Assembly (NCBI RefSeq): GCF_008039615.1
Contig: NZ_VDUZ01000033.1
Coordinates: forward strand, 1-64,000
Source of the DNA: Vineibacter terrae
Lineage (GTDB): Bacteria > Pseudomonadota > Alphaproteobacteria > Reyranellales > Reyranellaceae
DNA: 64,000 nucleotides
Direction of reading: 5' to 3'
The notes below the pieces were generated by a model. The model made no database searches. It was not told where the DNA came from and worked only from the letters and a program-made list of their open reading frames with translations. Shown one piece after another: positions 53,506 to 61,950 of the stretch. The first letter of the stretch is position 1. Every line of letters starts with the position of its first letter. The position numbers and the translations under genes were made by a program.

Positions 53506-54036
53506 ATGGCGAAGATCGTCTTTGGAATGAACCAGTCCCTGGACGGCTACGTCGACCATCTGGAGATGCGGACAGGTCCCGCGCTCTTCCGTCACTGGAT
53601 AGAGCACGTGCGCGGCCTGACCGGCAGTGTGTACGGGCGTCGCATGTACGAGGTCATGCGTTATTGGGACGAAGACAGTCCCGAGTGGGACGCAGAGCAA
53701 CGCGAGTTCGCGGCGGCGTGGCGGCGCCAACCGAAGTGGGTCGTGTCACGTTCGTTGAAGTCAGTCGGCCCCAACGCCACCCTTGTCGCGGATGACGTCG
53801 AGGCGGTGATGCGTGGCCTGAAGACCCGGCTCGTTGGGGAGGTCGCAGTTTCCGGACCAGAGCTGGCACGAAGCCTGACTGACCTTGGTCTTATTGATGA
53901 GTATCGACTCTACTTTCACCCCGTTGTGCTGGGCCGCGGCAAGCGGTTCTTCGCCGGCCCTCGTCCGCCGCTCCGCCTTGTGGCCAGCGATCTCATCGGC
54001 GAGGACGTGATCAGGTTGACATACGTTGCTGCATGA
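53506..54036 (+). CDS. Dihydrofolate reductase family (RibD-like) protein
   Basis: A 176-residue protein of the RibD C-terminal/dihydrofolate-reductase-like fold (MAKIVFGMNQSLDGYVDH, then GLTGSVYGRRMYEVMRYW and GEVAVSGPELARSLTDLGLIDEYRLYFHPVVLGRGKRFF). These stand-alone proteins are common in actinobacteria and proteobacteria; the substrate is unknown. The second ATG in the frame (53506) is chosen because it gives the usual beta-strand start. Confidence 0.92.
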   Translation: MAKIVFGMNQSLDGYVDHLEMRTGPALFRHWIEHVRGLTGSVYGRRMYEVMRYWDEDSPEWDAEQREFAAAWRRQPKWVVSRSLKSVGPNATLVADDVEAVMRGLKTRLVGEVAVSGPELARSLTDLGLIDEYRLYFHPVVLGRGKRFFAGPRPPLRLVASDLIGEDVIRLTYVAA

Positions 54037-54197
54037 TCGCGCCGCTCGCCCCATGTTGATCGCGCAGGACCTGTGACGGATCTCGGCGGCACAGTTGAGA
54101 AAATGCGGTGGAAATCCAGCGCACAGGATGACAAAGAGCAATCGAGCGGGAGCGACGGAGACACGCAGCCGCAACACTTCCCGCCAGCACGGACCTC

Positions 54198-55826
54198 ATG
54201 ATTCGTCTCGATAACATCAGCAGGCAGCACGGCCATCAGATCCTGTTCATCGACGCTTCGATGGGCATCCAGAAAGGAGAGAAGGTGGGGCTAGTCGGGC
54301 CTAATGGCGCCGGCAAGACGACGCTTTTCCGGATGATCGCCGGCGAGGAGCGGCCCGACGATGGCCAGGTGACGATCGATCCCGGCATGACGATCGGCTA
54401 TTTCAGCCAGGATGTCGGCGAGATGTCGGGCCGCAGCGCGGTCGCGGCGGTGATGGATGGCGTCGGGCCGGTGAGCGCGCTGGCCAGCGAAATGGCCAGG
54501 CTTGAGGCCGCGATGGTCGATCCGGACCAGGCCGGCGACATGGACGCCATCATCGAGCGCTATGGCGAGGTGCAGGGGCGCTTCGAGGAGCTGGATGGCT
54601 ATGCGCTGGATGCCCGGGCGCGCGAGGTGCTCGCGGGCCTGAGCTTCAGCCAGGAACGAATGGACGGCGACGTCGGCCTGCTCTCCGGCGGCTGGAAGAT
54701 GCGCGTGGCGCTCGCCCGCATCCTGCTGATGCGGCCCGACGGCATGCTGCTGGACGAGCCGAGCAACCATCTCGACCTCGAAAGCCTGATCTGGCTGGAG
54801 GATTTCCTCAAGAAATACGACGGCGCGCTGCTGATGACGTCGCATGACCGTGAGTTCATGAACCGCATCATCGGCAAGGTCGTGGAGATCGACGGGGGTT
54901 CGCTCGCCACGTATTCGGGTAACTTCGATTTCTACGAGCAACAGCGCGCGCTGGGCGAGAGGCAGCGCCAGGCGCAATTCGACCGCCAGCAGGCGATGCT
55001 CGCCAAGGAGATGAAGTTCATCGAGCGCTTCAAGGCGCGCGCGTCTCACGCCGCCCAGGTCCAGAGCCGGGTGAAGAAGCTGGACAAGATCGAACGGGTG
55101 GAGCCGCCCAGGCGTCGCCAGTCCGTCCAGTTTGAATTCCGCGCCCCGCCACGCTCGGGCGATGACGTGGCGAGCTTCAAGAACGTTCACAAGGGCTATG
55201 GCGGGCAACCGGTTTATGCAGGGCTCGATTTCCGGGTGCGCCGCAAGGAACGCTGGTGCGTCCTGGGCGCCAACGGCGCGGGGAAATCCACGCTGCTGAA
55301 GCTGGTGGCCGGCGCGACCGAGCCGGACCAAGGCGCCGTGACCCTCGGCAGCAGCGTCAGGATGGGCTATTTCGCCCAGCACTCCATGGACCTGCTGGAC
55401 GGCGCCGATACGGTTTTCGAATCGCTGGACGGGTCATTCCCGCAGGCGGGACAAGGGGCGCTGCGCTCGCTGGCCGGTTGCTTCGGCTTCTCCGGCGACG
55501 ACGTCGAGAAGCCCTGCCGTGTGCTGTCCGGCGGTGAGAAGGCGCGTTTGGTCATGGCCAAGATGCTGTTCGACCCGCCGAACTTCCTGGTTCTGGACGA
55601 GCCGACGAACCATCTGGACATGGCCACCAAGGAGATGCTGGTCGCAGCCCTGTCGGAATTCGAGGGCACCATGCTGTTCGTTTCGCATGATCGCCACTTC
55701 CTGGCCGCGCTCTCGAATCGCGTGCTGGAGCTGACACCCGAGGGCGTTCATCAGTACGGCGGTGGCTACACGGAATATGTGGCACGCACCGGCCAGGAGG
55801 CGCCGGGTCTTCATCCAGGCGGGTAG
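54198..55826 (+). CDS. ABC-F family ATPase
   Basis: A 542-residue soluble protein with two ABC ATPase domains and no membrane segments, the ABC-F architecture of ribosome-associated translation factors and antibiotic-protection proteins. Domain 1 has P-loop GPNGAGKTT (34-42) and signature LLSGGWKMR. Domain 2 has P-loop GANGAGKST and signature VLSGGEKARL. The linker between is arginine/lysine-rich (about residues 240-310). It resembles housekeeping YbiT/Uup-type members more than resistance factors. A stand-alone gene. Confidence 0.93.
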   Translation: MIRLDNISRQHGHQILFIDASMGIQKGEKVGLVGPNGAGKTTLFRMIAGEERPDDGQVTIDPGMTIGYFSQDVGEMSGRSAVAAVMDGVGPVSALASEMARLEAAMVDPDQAGDMDAIIERYGEVQGRFEELDGYALDARAREVLAGLSFSQERMDGDVGLLSGGWKMRVALARILLMRPDGMLLDEPSNHLDLESLIWLEDFLKKYDGALLMTSHDREFMNRIIGKVVEIDGGSLATYSGNFDFYEQQRALGERQRQAQFDRQQAMLAKEMKFIERFKARASHAAQVQSRVKKLDKIERVEPPRRRQSVQFEFRAPPRSGDDVASFKNVHKGYGGQPVYAGLDFRVRRKERWCVLGANGAGKSTLLKLVAGATEPDQGAVTLGSSVRMGYFAQHSMDLLDGADTVFESLDGSFPQAGQGALRSLAGCFGFSGDDVEKPCRVLSGGEKARLVMAKMLFDPPNFLVLDEPTNHLDMATKEMLVAALSEFEGTMLFVSHDRHFLAALSNRVLELTPEGVHQYGGGYTEYVARTGQEAPGLHPGG

Positions 55827-55969
55827 AAGGGCTCATGAAGCTGAAGCCGACCGTCCCGCCGCGCGCTTCGAACGTCGAGAAAAAATTTCCAGAATAAAGT
55901 CGGCTTCCGACAAGCTCGTTCATCGTTCCGATGAGAGGCCAAAAGGGGCTGGGCCAAGGGAGACAGGCG

Positions 55970-56083
55970 ATGCGGGTCATGGTGCTCGTGAAGGCCATTG
56001 AGGACAGCGAAAAGGCAATGCCGCCGACGGCCGAGGCGTTCGCGGCGATAGACCGTTCGAGAGGTAGGTGCTTCGGAATGTGA
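55970..56083 (+). pseudogene. Truncated YciI/DGPF-domain gene fragment
   Basis: An ATG at 55970 with a GGGAGA ribosome site opens a 37-codon frame reading MRVMVLVKAIEDSEKAMPPTA and then AFAAIDR. This is the characteristic N-terminus of YciI/YCII-related (DGPF) proteins, which are normally 110-140 residues. The similarity stops at about residue 29 and a stop follows at 56081. The rest of the gene is not found downstream; the toxin-antitoxin pair begins 40 bases further on. It is probably a relic cut by insertion or deletion. Confidence 0.65.
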
Positions 56084-56123
56084 GCTTCTTACCCGCCGGG
56101 TCGTGCCTGATGGGCACCCGAGA

Positions 56124-56420
56124 TCATCGCTGCAGGCGATCGCGCCAATAGTCAGGACGGCGATGCAAGTGCGCGACCGCCAGTACCAGGACGATGCCAT
56201 CGTCGATGGTATAGATCAGTCCGTACGGGAATCGACTGAGGCGGCAGCGGCGAATGCCTTTCCCGAGCAGATGCCACGCCTCCGGAAGGCTCGCGATGCG
56301 GTCCGCAGCAGACAGCACCTCAATCAAAAACGCATCGCCCAAGCCGGGAGCCTGTGCTCCATACCAATGGACGGCCTGATCGAGCTCGATCTCGGCAATC
56401 TCGAGAAACCGGACCTTCAC
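56124..56420 (-). CDS. RelE/ParE family toxin
   Basis: A 98-residue toxin of the RelE/ParE superfamily (VRFLEIAEIELDQAVHWYGAQAPGLGDAFLIEVLSAADRIASLPEAWHLLGKGIRRCRLSRFPYGLIYTIDD region, compact alpha/beta). The pattern RLSRFPYGLIY is typical of the ParE branch, which poisons gyrase, rather than of RelE RNases, but this is not decisive. It overlaps the antitoxin stop by four bases and follows it, the common antitoxin-toxin order. Confidence 0.93.
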   Translation of the reverse strand: MKVRFLEIAEIELDQAVHWYGAQAPGLGDAFLIEVLSAADRIASLPEAWHLLGKGIRRCRLSRFPYGLIYTIDDGIVLVLAVAHLHRRPDYWRDRLQR

Positions 56421-56635
56421 GGGCGATATCTGGCAACAACGTCGCTCAGATCTTTGGCGCCAAGCTCACCGCGCCGGTATGCCGCAACACGGTCGGTCGC
56501 CTCCCGGACCCATAGTTGATCGATAGCGGGATCGGTCTGGTCCAGGCTGTCGAGCACAACCTCAACCAGTGCGATACGGTCCTCTGGCGGAAGAGCGCGT
56601 ACCTGCTCGATCAGCGTCTTGGTGTCGTCGCTCAT
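56417..56635 (-). CDS. Addiction-module antitoxin
   Basis: A 72-residue protein of the short 'addiction module protein' family (IEQVRALPPEDRIALVEVVLDSLDQTDPAIDQLWVREATDRVAAYRRGELGAKDLSDVVARYRP). It pairs with ParE/RelE toxins. It lacks an obvious DNA-binding domain. Its start codon overlaps the end of an unrelated-looking upstream frame. The pair sits next to the truncated YciI gene and may have inserted there. Confidence 0.93.
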   Translation of the reverse strand: MSDDTKTLIEQVRALPPEDRIALVEVVLDSLDQTDPAIDQLWVREATDRVAAYRRGELGAKDLSDVVARYRP

Positions 56636-56639
56636 TTCA

Positions 56640-57008
56640 GTTCCATGTGATTTAGGATGTCAGGATAGCCATGCGCCGCCCACGGCTCAAGCGCGAGCGC
56701 CCGCAGCACCCAAGGCGAGCGATCTGTGGCCGGGTTCGTAGTGGAGCGCCTGAACGATTCTAATTTGTGATGTCCACTTTCGGCAGGGCAACTGTTGACG
56801 GCGGTTGCCGATTTCAGATGGTCGGCGAAAGGGCTGGCGGACCGTCGGTGCGCACCGTGGGCCGCGATGGGCGATAGCCGCACCTGCGACCAAGCCTGCA
56901 CTACGCGCTGCGACCTTCCCGCTGTGAAGAAATCTGAGATTCCGTGTCGGGTTGGCCACGCCTCGTTCGTCCTCGGGGTGCAATCGCCCACTCATGGAGT
57001 AGCTGATC
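56640..57008. other. Intergenic stretch between toxin-antitoxin pair and SRPBCC gene
   Basis: About 370 bases. A minus-strand frame overlaps the antitoxin start by four bases, but its product is low-complexity with no domain, so I do not call it. No repeat or strong hairpin was noticed. It may contain remnants of a lost gene. Confidence 0.4.
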
Positions 57009-57452
57009 ATGCCCAGCACCATTCGTTTGCACCGAGTTCTGGCAACCAGCCCGCAGAAAGTCTATCGCGCGTTCCTCGAAGCGGACGCGCTCGCGAAATG
57101 GCTTCCGCCCAACGGCTTCACCTGCACCGTGCACCATCTGGAGCCAAGAGTCGGCGGCACGCACAAAATGTCCTTTCGGAACTTCACAACCGGCCAGAGC
57201 CATGCGTTCGGCGGTGAATATGTCGAGCTCGTCCCGGGTGAACGCCTGCGCTACACGGACAAGTTCGACGATCCCAACCTGCCCGGCGAGCTGCAGGTGA
57301 CCGTGACGTTGAAGAAGGTATCGGTCGGTACGGAGGTGGAGGTCGTGCAGGCAGGCGTGCCGGACGCCATCCCACCGGAGGCTTGCTATCTCGGCTGGCA
57401 GGAGTCGCTGCGAAACCTGGCCAGGCTCGTCGAGCCCGAGATCAATCAATAA
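57009..57452 (+). CDS. SRPBCC (AHSA1-like) family protein
   Basis: A 147-residue START/Bet v1-like fold protein of the AHSA1 subgroup (RLHRVLATSPQKVYRAFLEADALAKWLPPNGF at the start; CYLGWQESLRNLARLVEPEI at the end). It binds small hydrophobic ligands in other members; the ligand is unknown. A GGAG site lies upstream of the ATG. SRPBCC, YciI and DHFR-like genes often co-occur, which fits the broken YciI gene and DHFR-like gene nearby. Confidence 0.92.
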   Translation: MPSTIRLHRVLATSPQKVYRAFLEADALAKWLPPNGFTCTVHHLEPRVGGTHKMSFRNFTTGQSHAFGGEYVELVPGERLRYTDKFDDPNLPGELQVTVTLKKVSVGTEVEVVQAGVPDAIPPEACYLGWQESLRNLARLVEPEINQ

Positions 57453-57493
57453 CGCCTCGGGATCGACCGCTGCCGAACAGTGAGCGGTGGCGG

Positions 57494-57580
57494 TGTCATC
57501 CCGAGCGAAGCGAGGGATCTCCTGCGAATGGCGCACCGTGCGTCGCTCGCAGGAGATCCCTCGCTTCGCTCGGGATGACA
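57494..57580. repeat. Long perfect inverted repeat (REP/MITE-like)
   Basis: Two exact 34-base complementary arms (57494-57527 and 57547-57580) flank a 19-base loop. The arms begin TGTCATCCCGAGCGAAGCGA and read on into GGGATCTCCTGCGA. The element sits between the SRPBCC gene and the convergent Rrf2 gene. The CATCCCGAGCGAAGCGAGGG motif is widespread as an intergenic repeat in bacteria (general knowledge). Here it can also terminate transcription from both sides. Confidence 0.85.
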
Positions 57581-57647
57581 GATGTGAGTCCCGGGCCTCT
57601 CAACGGCGGCCTTGTCGAAAATGGCCGCCAGGCACCCCGGCCAGCGC

Positions 57648-58139
57648 TCACTGCAAGGCAGCGGCAAGCCAGGCCCGGAATTCTCGGCGTCGCTTGTCGT
57701 CGAACGACTCGGCTGCGGCCGCGGCGTTCATGTCGGCCACCGTCACGGCCGCCAGGGATTGTCGCCAGGCGTCCTCCGCCGCGAGGAAGGCGCGCGCGAT
57801 CGGGCATGCCTTGCGGCAGGCCGCTGGCGATGCCGGGCAGGGGCCGCGCTGGCGGATCTCGGTGCAGCGGAAGGCGGGCTGCGGGCCCTCGATGGCGAGC
57901 ACGATATCGAGCAACGAGATCCTGGCGGGGGCGCGCCCCAGCCGGTAGCCGCCCTTCACGCCGCGGTCGGCCGTCACGATGCCGGCGCGCGACAACGCCT
58001 GGAGGTGCTTGGCCAGGTAGGCCGGCGGCAGGTCATGGAATTCGGCAAGCCTGGCGCCCGGCACGCTGCGCCCCTCCGGCGCTGCCGCAAGCACACCGCA
58101 TACGTGAACCGCCCACTCGACGCCGTCGCTGATTCTCAT
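57648..58139 (-). CDS. Rrf2 family transcriptional regulator
   Basis: A 163-residue Rrf2-type regulator with an N-terminal winged helix (RISDGVEWAVHVCGVLAA, then LPPAYLAKHLQALSRAGIVTADRGVKGGYRLGR). The cysteine cluster Cys92, Cys101, Cys108, Cys112 (RCTEIRQRGPCP, ACRKACPI) could hold an iron-sulfur cluster, as in IscR and NsrR. It is divergent from the FAD oxidoreductase gene over a 58-base spacer with nested inverted repeats, and so probably controls that gene and itself in response to a redox or NO-type signal. Confidence 0.93.
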   Translation of the reverse strand: MRISDGVEWAVHVCGVLAAAPEGRSVPGARLAEFHDLPPAYLAKHLQALSRAGIVTADRGVKGGYRLGRAPARISLLDIVLAIEGPQPAFRCTEIRQRGPCPASPAACRKACPIARAFLAAEDAWRQSLAAVTVADMNAAAAAESFDDKRRREFRAWLAAALQ

Positions 58140-58140
58140 T

Positions 58141-58184
58141 GCGGACAGTATATATCCGTATTAAAGCGGATACAAACTATCCGC
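58141..58184. promoter_or_regulatory. Nested inverted repeats between rrf2-type and oxidoreductase genes
   Basis: Outer arms GCGGACAGT (58141-58149) and ACTATCCGC (58176-58184) pair with one mismatch. Inner arms TATCCG (58153-58158) and CGGATA (58167-58172) pair perfectly. All four share a core TATCCG or GCGGA element, suggesting two or more regulator dimer sites over the divergent promoter. Binding by the Rrf2 protein is inferred from position. Confidence 0.7.
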
Positions 58185-58197
58185 AATGGAGGGCGAC

Positions 58198-59472
58198 ATG
58201 CGCACGGTCGACGTTGTCGTGGTCGGCGGGGGCATCGCCGGGCTGGTCGCGGCCGCCTTCGCGTCGAAGGCCGGGGCCGGCGTGCTCCTCCTGGAGGCGT
58301 CACCGGCGTTTGGCGGGCGCGCCCGGACGCGGGTCGTCTCGGGATACCACTTCAATCAGGGCGCGCATGCGCTTTATCGCGGCGGGTTCCTCGACAAGGC
58401 CCTGCAGGATCTCGGCGTCGAGGTCACGGGCAGCGTGCCGGCGCTCGCCGACGGATTTTTCGTCAACGACGGCGAGCTTCATCAGGCGCCCTTCAGTGCC
58501 GCAGGGCTGGCGTCGACGACGTTGCTGTCCGACGCGGAGAAGGGTGAGATGGCATCGCTCTTCCGCCGCCTGCGCGACGGATCGACGCAAGTGTCGCCAG
58601 GGACGTCCTTGAACGACGCCCTGGCGGCATTGTCGCCATCACCCAGGGTCCGCGCCGTGCTCGCGGCGATGGTGCGCCTGACCAGCATCGTGCATGCGCC
58701 GATCGCAGCCGATGGACTGGCGCTGCTCGACCAGCTGCGGGGTGGGTTGACGCGCAGCGTTCTCTACCTGGACGGCGGCTGGGCCACGATGGTCGAAGGC
58801 CTGAGGTCGGCCTGTGCCGCGCTTGGTGCCTGCCTGCGTCCAGGCGCTCGGGTCGAGGGGATTGAGCACGGCTCCTCTTGGTGCGCGACGCTCGCGGATG
58901 GCACCGCCGTGACGGCGCGCGCGGTCATCCTGGCGGTGGCTCCGGCACAGGCGGCTGCGCTGTATCCCGCCCTCAAGGATTTGCGCGGCACGATCGATGC
59001 GGTGCCAGCGAAAGTGGCATGCCTGGACATCGGCCTCGCGCACCTGCCGCGTCCCGATGTCCGTTTTGCCCTCGGTGTCGACCGGCCGCTCTACTTCTCG
59101 GTCCATAGCGCGGCGGCGCGCCTGGCGCCGGAAGGTGCGGCTCTCGTACACACCATGCGCTATCTCGAGCCGGACGAGACGCCCGACCGCGATCGGCTCA
59201 TGGCTGAGCTCGAAGGGTACATGGACCTGGTGCAGCCGGGTTGGCGCGAGCTCGAGCGCGCGCGCCGGTTCCTGCCGGCCATGTCGGTGATCTCCGCGAT
59301 CCCGCGCGCGGCGACGGGCGGCCTGGGTGGGCGCCCGGACATCGCGGCCGGCAATGCCGAGGGCCTCTTCATCTGCGGCGACTGGGTCGGACCGGTGGGC
59401 CTGCTGTCCGATGCCGCGGCCGTCAGTGGCCGGTCCGCCGGCGAGGCCGCTTCCGTGTCAGCACGGCCTTGA
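58198..59472 (+). CDS. NAD(P)/FAD-dependent oxidoreductase (amine oxidase/phytoene desaturase-like)
   Basis: A 424-residue flavoprotein with an N-terminal dinucleotide-binding motif GGGIAGLVAAAFASKAGAGVLLLEA (residues 10-34), a GGRARTR motif and a C-terminal FICGDWVGPVGLLSDAAAVSGRSAGEA FAD motif. This is the amine oxidase/phytoene desaturase fold. The substrate is not identifiable. The start at 58198 is fixed by GGAGGG five bases upstream; an earlier ATG overlaps that site. Its divergent Rrf2 neighbour suggests redox control. Confidence 0.92.
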   Translation: MRTVDVVVVGGGIAGLVAAAFASKAGAGVLLLEASPAFGGRARTRVVSGYHFNQGAHALYRGGFLDKALQDLGVEVTGSVPALADGFFVNDGELHQAPFSAAGLASTTLLSDAEKGEMASLFRRLRDGSTQVSPGTSLNDALAALSPSPRVRAVLAAMVRLTSIVHAPIAADGLALLDQLRGGLTRSVLYLDGGWATMVEGLRSACAALGACLRPGARVEGIEHGSSWCATLADGTAVTARAVILAVAPAQAAALYPALKDLRGTIDAVPAKVACLDIGLAHLPRPDVRFALGVDRPLYFSVHSAAARLAPEGAALVHTMRYLEPDETPDRDRLMAELEGYMDLVQPGWRELERARRFLPAMSVISAIPRAATGGLGGRPDIAAGNAEGLFICGDWVGPVGLLSDAAAVSGRSAGEAASVSARP

Positions 59473-59496
59473 TGGTTCCAGTCGAGCCTGGCGGCC

Positions 59497-61950
59497 TCAT
59501 GACCTGACCTTCCTTCCAGCCGGATCATACAGCGGTTCGAGGTGAAGCCTGGCCGGCGTCCGCTCCATGGCCACGACGAGCTCATAGTCGCCGCCGCTCA
59601 GGAAATCGTCGCTGACGCCGCCTGGATTGCGCACATAGCCATAGCCGATCGCCGTGCCGAGCGTGTAGCCGTAGCCGCCGCTGGTGAGGTAGCCGACCGG
59701 CTCGCCGTTGCGCAGGATCGTCTCGCGCCCGACCAGCACGACATCCGGATCGGCCGTGGTGAAGGCGGCGAGGCGCTTGGCCGGCGGCGCCGCGTTGAGC
59801 TTCTCGAGCGCCTGGCGGCCGGCGAAATCGACGTTCTTCCTCAGCTTCACCGCCCAGCCGAGGCCGGCTTCGAAGGGCGTGTCGTTGGGTGTGATGTCAG
59901 CCCCCCAGGCACGGTAGCCCTTTTCGAGGCGCAGCGAGTCCAGCGCACGGTAGCCGACCGGGCGGATGCCGTGCGGCCTGCCGGCAGCCATCAGCGCATC
60001 GAACACCTCGCCGGTCGCGCCGATCGGCACATGCAGCTCCCAGCCGAGCTCGCCGACATAGGTGACGCGCAACGCCCGGACCGCGTGGCCGGCGATCGCG
60101 ATCTGGCGCACATGGCCGAAGGGAAATGCAGCGTTGGAGACATCGGCATCGGTGACCGCCGCCAGCACGTGCCGCGCCTTCGGCCCCATCAGCGAGAGCG
60201 TGCCGAAAGCTTCGGTGACGTCGGCAAGCCGCGCTTGGAGATCGTCACCGATATGGTCGCGGATCCAGCCGAAATCATGGGTACGGAAGCCGGTGCCCGT
60301 GACGATGTAGAATTTTTCCTCAGCCAGCCGTGCCACGGTGAGGTCGGCCTCGATGCCGCCGCGCGTGTTGAGAAGCTGGGTATAGGTCAGGCGCCCGGCC
60401 GATTTGGCGACGTCGTTGGCGCAGATCCAGTCGAGCGCCTTCAGCGCATCGGGGCCGGTCAACTCGTATTTGGCGAACGAGGACTGGTCGAAGATTCCAA
60501 CCGACTCGCGCACATGCCTGTGCTCCTCGCCGACCGGTCCGAACCAGTTCTGCCGGCCCATCGAATAGACGTCGACCGGCGCGACGCCCGGCGGTGCGAA
60601 CCAGTTCGGGCGCTCCCAGCCGAGCTTCGATCCGAACACGGCATTGTGCGCCTTCAGCCGCTCGTAGAGCGGCGAGACGATGCGCGGCCGACCGGAGGCG
60701 TATTCCTCGTGCGGGAAGCCGATCGTGTAGTGCTTGCCATAGGCTTCGAGCGTGCGGTCGTACACCCATCGGCGGTCGCGATGCAGGTCGGAGAAACGAC
60801 TCAGATCGACGACCCAGAGATCCAGCGGCGCCTCGCCGTCGACCACCCACTGCGCCAGCACCCAGCCGGCGCCGCCGGCGGAGGCGATGCCGAAGGCGTT
60901 GAAGCCGGCGCCGACGAACATGTTGGCGCACTCGGGCGCCGCGCCGAGGATGAAGTTGCCGTCCGGCGTGAAGCTCTCCGCGCCGTTGATCATCTGCTTG
61001 ACGCCGGCATTGGCCAGCGCCGGCACCCGCGCGATGGCCTGCACCATGTGCTGCTCGAAATGGTCGAAATCGTCGTCGAACAGCCGGAACGCCCAATCGT
61101 CGGGCACGTCGCCACCAGGCGCGTCGGGAATCCAGGCCTGCGGGTTGGGCTCGTAGCCGCCCATGACCAGCCCGCCGACCTCTTCCTTGAAGTAGGTGCG
61201 GCGGTCGGGATCGCGGATTGTCGGCGCGTCGGCGGCAAGCCCGTCGAGCTTGTCGGTGATGATGTATTGGTGCTTCACGGGCTGCAGCGGCACGCTGACG
61301 CCGACCAGGGCGCCGACCTGCCGCGCCCATTGTCCGGCGCAGTTGACGACCTTATCGCAGGCGATCGAGCCCTTGGTCGTCTGCACCGTGGTGATGCGGC
61401 CTGCCTTCATCCCGAAGCCGGTGACGCGGACATCCTCGTGGAGCTTCGCGCCGTGCATCCGCGCGCCCCGGGCCAGCGACTGCGTGATGTCGGACGGGCT
61501 CGCCTGGCCGTCGGTCGGCAGCCAGCTTGCGCCGATGAGATCGGCGGTCTCCATCAGCGGCCACATCCTCCTGACCTCGTCCGGCGAGATCAGGTGCATG
61601 TCCATGCCGAAGCTCCTGGCCGTCGTCGCCAGCCGCTTGAACTCCGTCCAGCGGTCAGGCGTGGTGGCGAGCCGCAGGCAGCCGGTCATCTTCCAGCCGG
61701 TGGCGAGCCCGGTCTCGGCTTCCAGCGCCTTGTACAGCTCGACCGAATATTTGAGCACGCGCGTGATCGACGCCGACGCGCGCAATTGGCCGACCAGGCC
61801 TGCCGCATGCCATGTCGATCCGCAGCTCAGCTTCCCTTGCTCCAGCAGCACGACGTCGGCCTTGTGGTCGCGCGCCAGGTGGTAGGCCGTCGAGCAGCCG
61901 ATGATGCCGCCGCCGATGACGACGATCTGGGCATGCGTGGGCAATGTCAT
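59497..61950 (-). CDS. Dimethylglycine/sarcosine dehydrogenase-like FAD and folate enzyme
   Basis: An 817-residue enzyme. Residues ~1-370 form the FAD-dependent DAO domain (VVIGGGIIGCSTAYHLARD at the start; the CGSTWHAAGL segment near the expected covalent flavin region). An FAO_M linker and GcvT aminomethyltransferase domains follow (about residues 430-810), binding tetrahydrofolate. The family oxidatively demethylates dimethylglycine, sarcosine or 4-methylaminobutanoate and passes the carbon to folate. Exact substrate is uncertain. Its start overlaps the kinase-like gene by four bases, so the two form an operon suited to methylated-amine use. Confidence 0.93.
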   Translation of the reverse strand: MTLPTHAQIVVIGGGIIGCSTAYHLARDHKADVVLLEQGKLSCGSTWHAAGLVGQLRASASITRVLKYSVELYKALEAETGLATGWKMTGCLRLATTPDRWTEFKRLATTARSFGMDMHLISPDEVRRMWPLMETADLIGASWLPTDGQASPSDITQSLARGARMHGAKLHEDVRVTGFGMKAGRITTVQTTKGSIACDKVVNCAGQWARQVGALVGVSVPLQPVKHQYIITDKLDGLAADAPTIRDPDRRTYFKEEVGGLVMGGYEPNPQAWIPDAPGGDVPDDWAFRLFDDDFDHFEQHMVQAIARVPALANAGVKQMINGAESFTPDGNFILGAAPECANMFVGAGFNAFGIASAGGAGWVLAQWVVDGEAPLDLWVVDLSRFSDLHRDRRWVYDRTLEAYGKHYTIGFPHEEYASGRPRIVSPLYERLKAHNAVFGSKLGWERPNWFAPPGVAPVDVYSMGRQNWFGPVGEEHRHVRESVGIFDQSSFAKYELTGPDALKALDWICANDVAKSAGRLTYTQLLNTRGGIEADLTVARLAEEKFYIVTGTGFRTHDFGWIRDHIGDDLQARLADVTEAFGTLSLMGPKARHVLAAVTDADVSNAAFPFGHVRQIAIAGHAVRALRVTYVGELGWELHVPIGATGEVFDALMAAGRPHGIRPVGYRALDSLRLEKGYRAWGADITPNDTPFEAGLGWAVKLRKNVDFAGRQALEKLNAAPPAKRLAAFTTADPDVVLVGRETILRNGEPVGYLTSGGYGYTLGTAIGYGYVRNPGGVSDDFLSGGDYELVVAMERTPARLHLEPLYDPAGRKVRS

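Noticed and set aside
56632-56991. Minus-strand frame overlapping the antitoxin start by four bases
   Set aside because: The overlap is suggestive, but the product has no domain, odd composition and no ribosome site, and it would be an unusual third gene for this toxin-antitoxin type.
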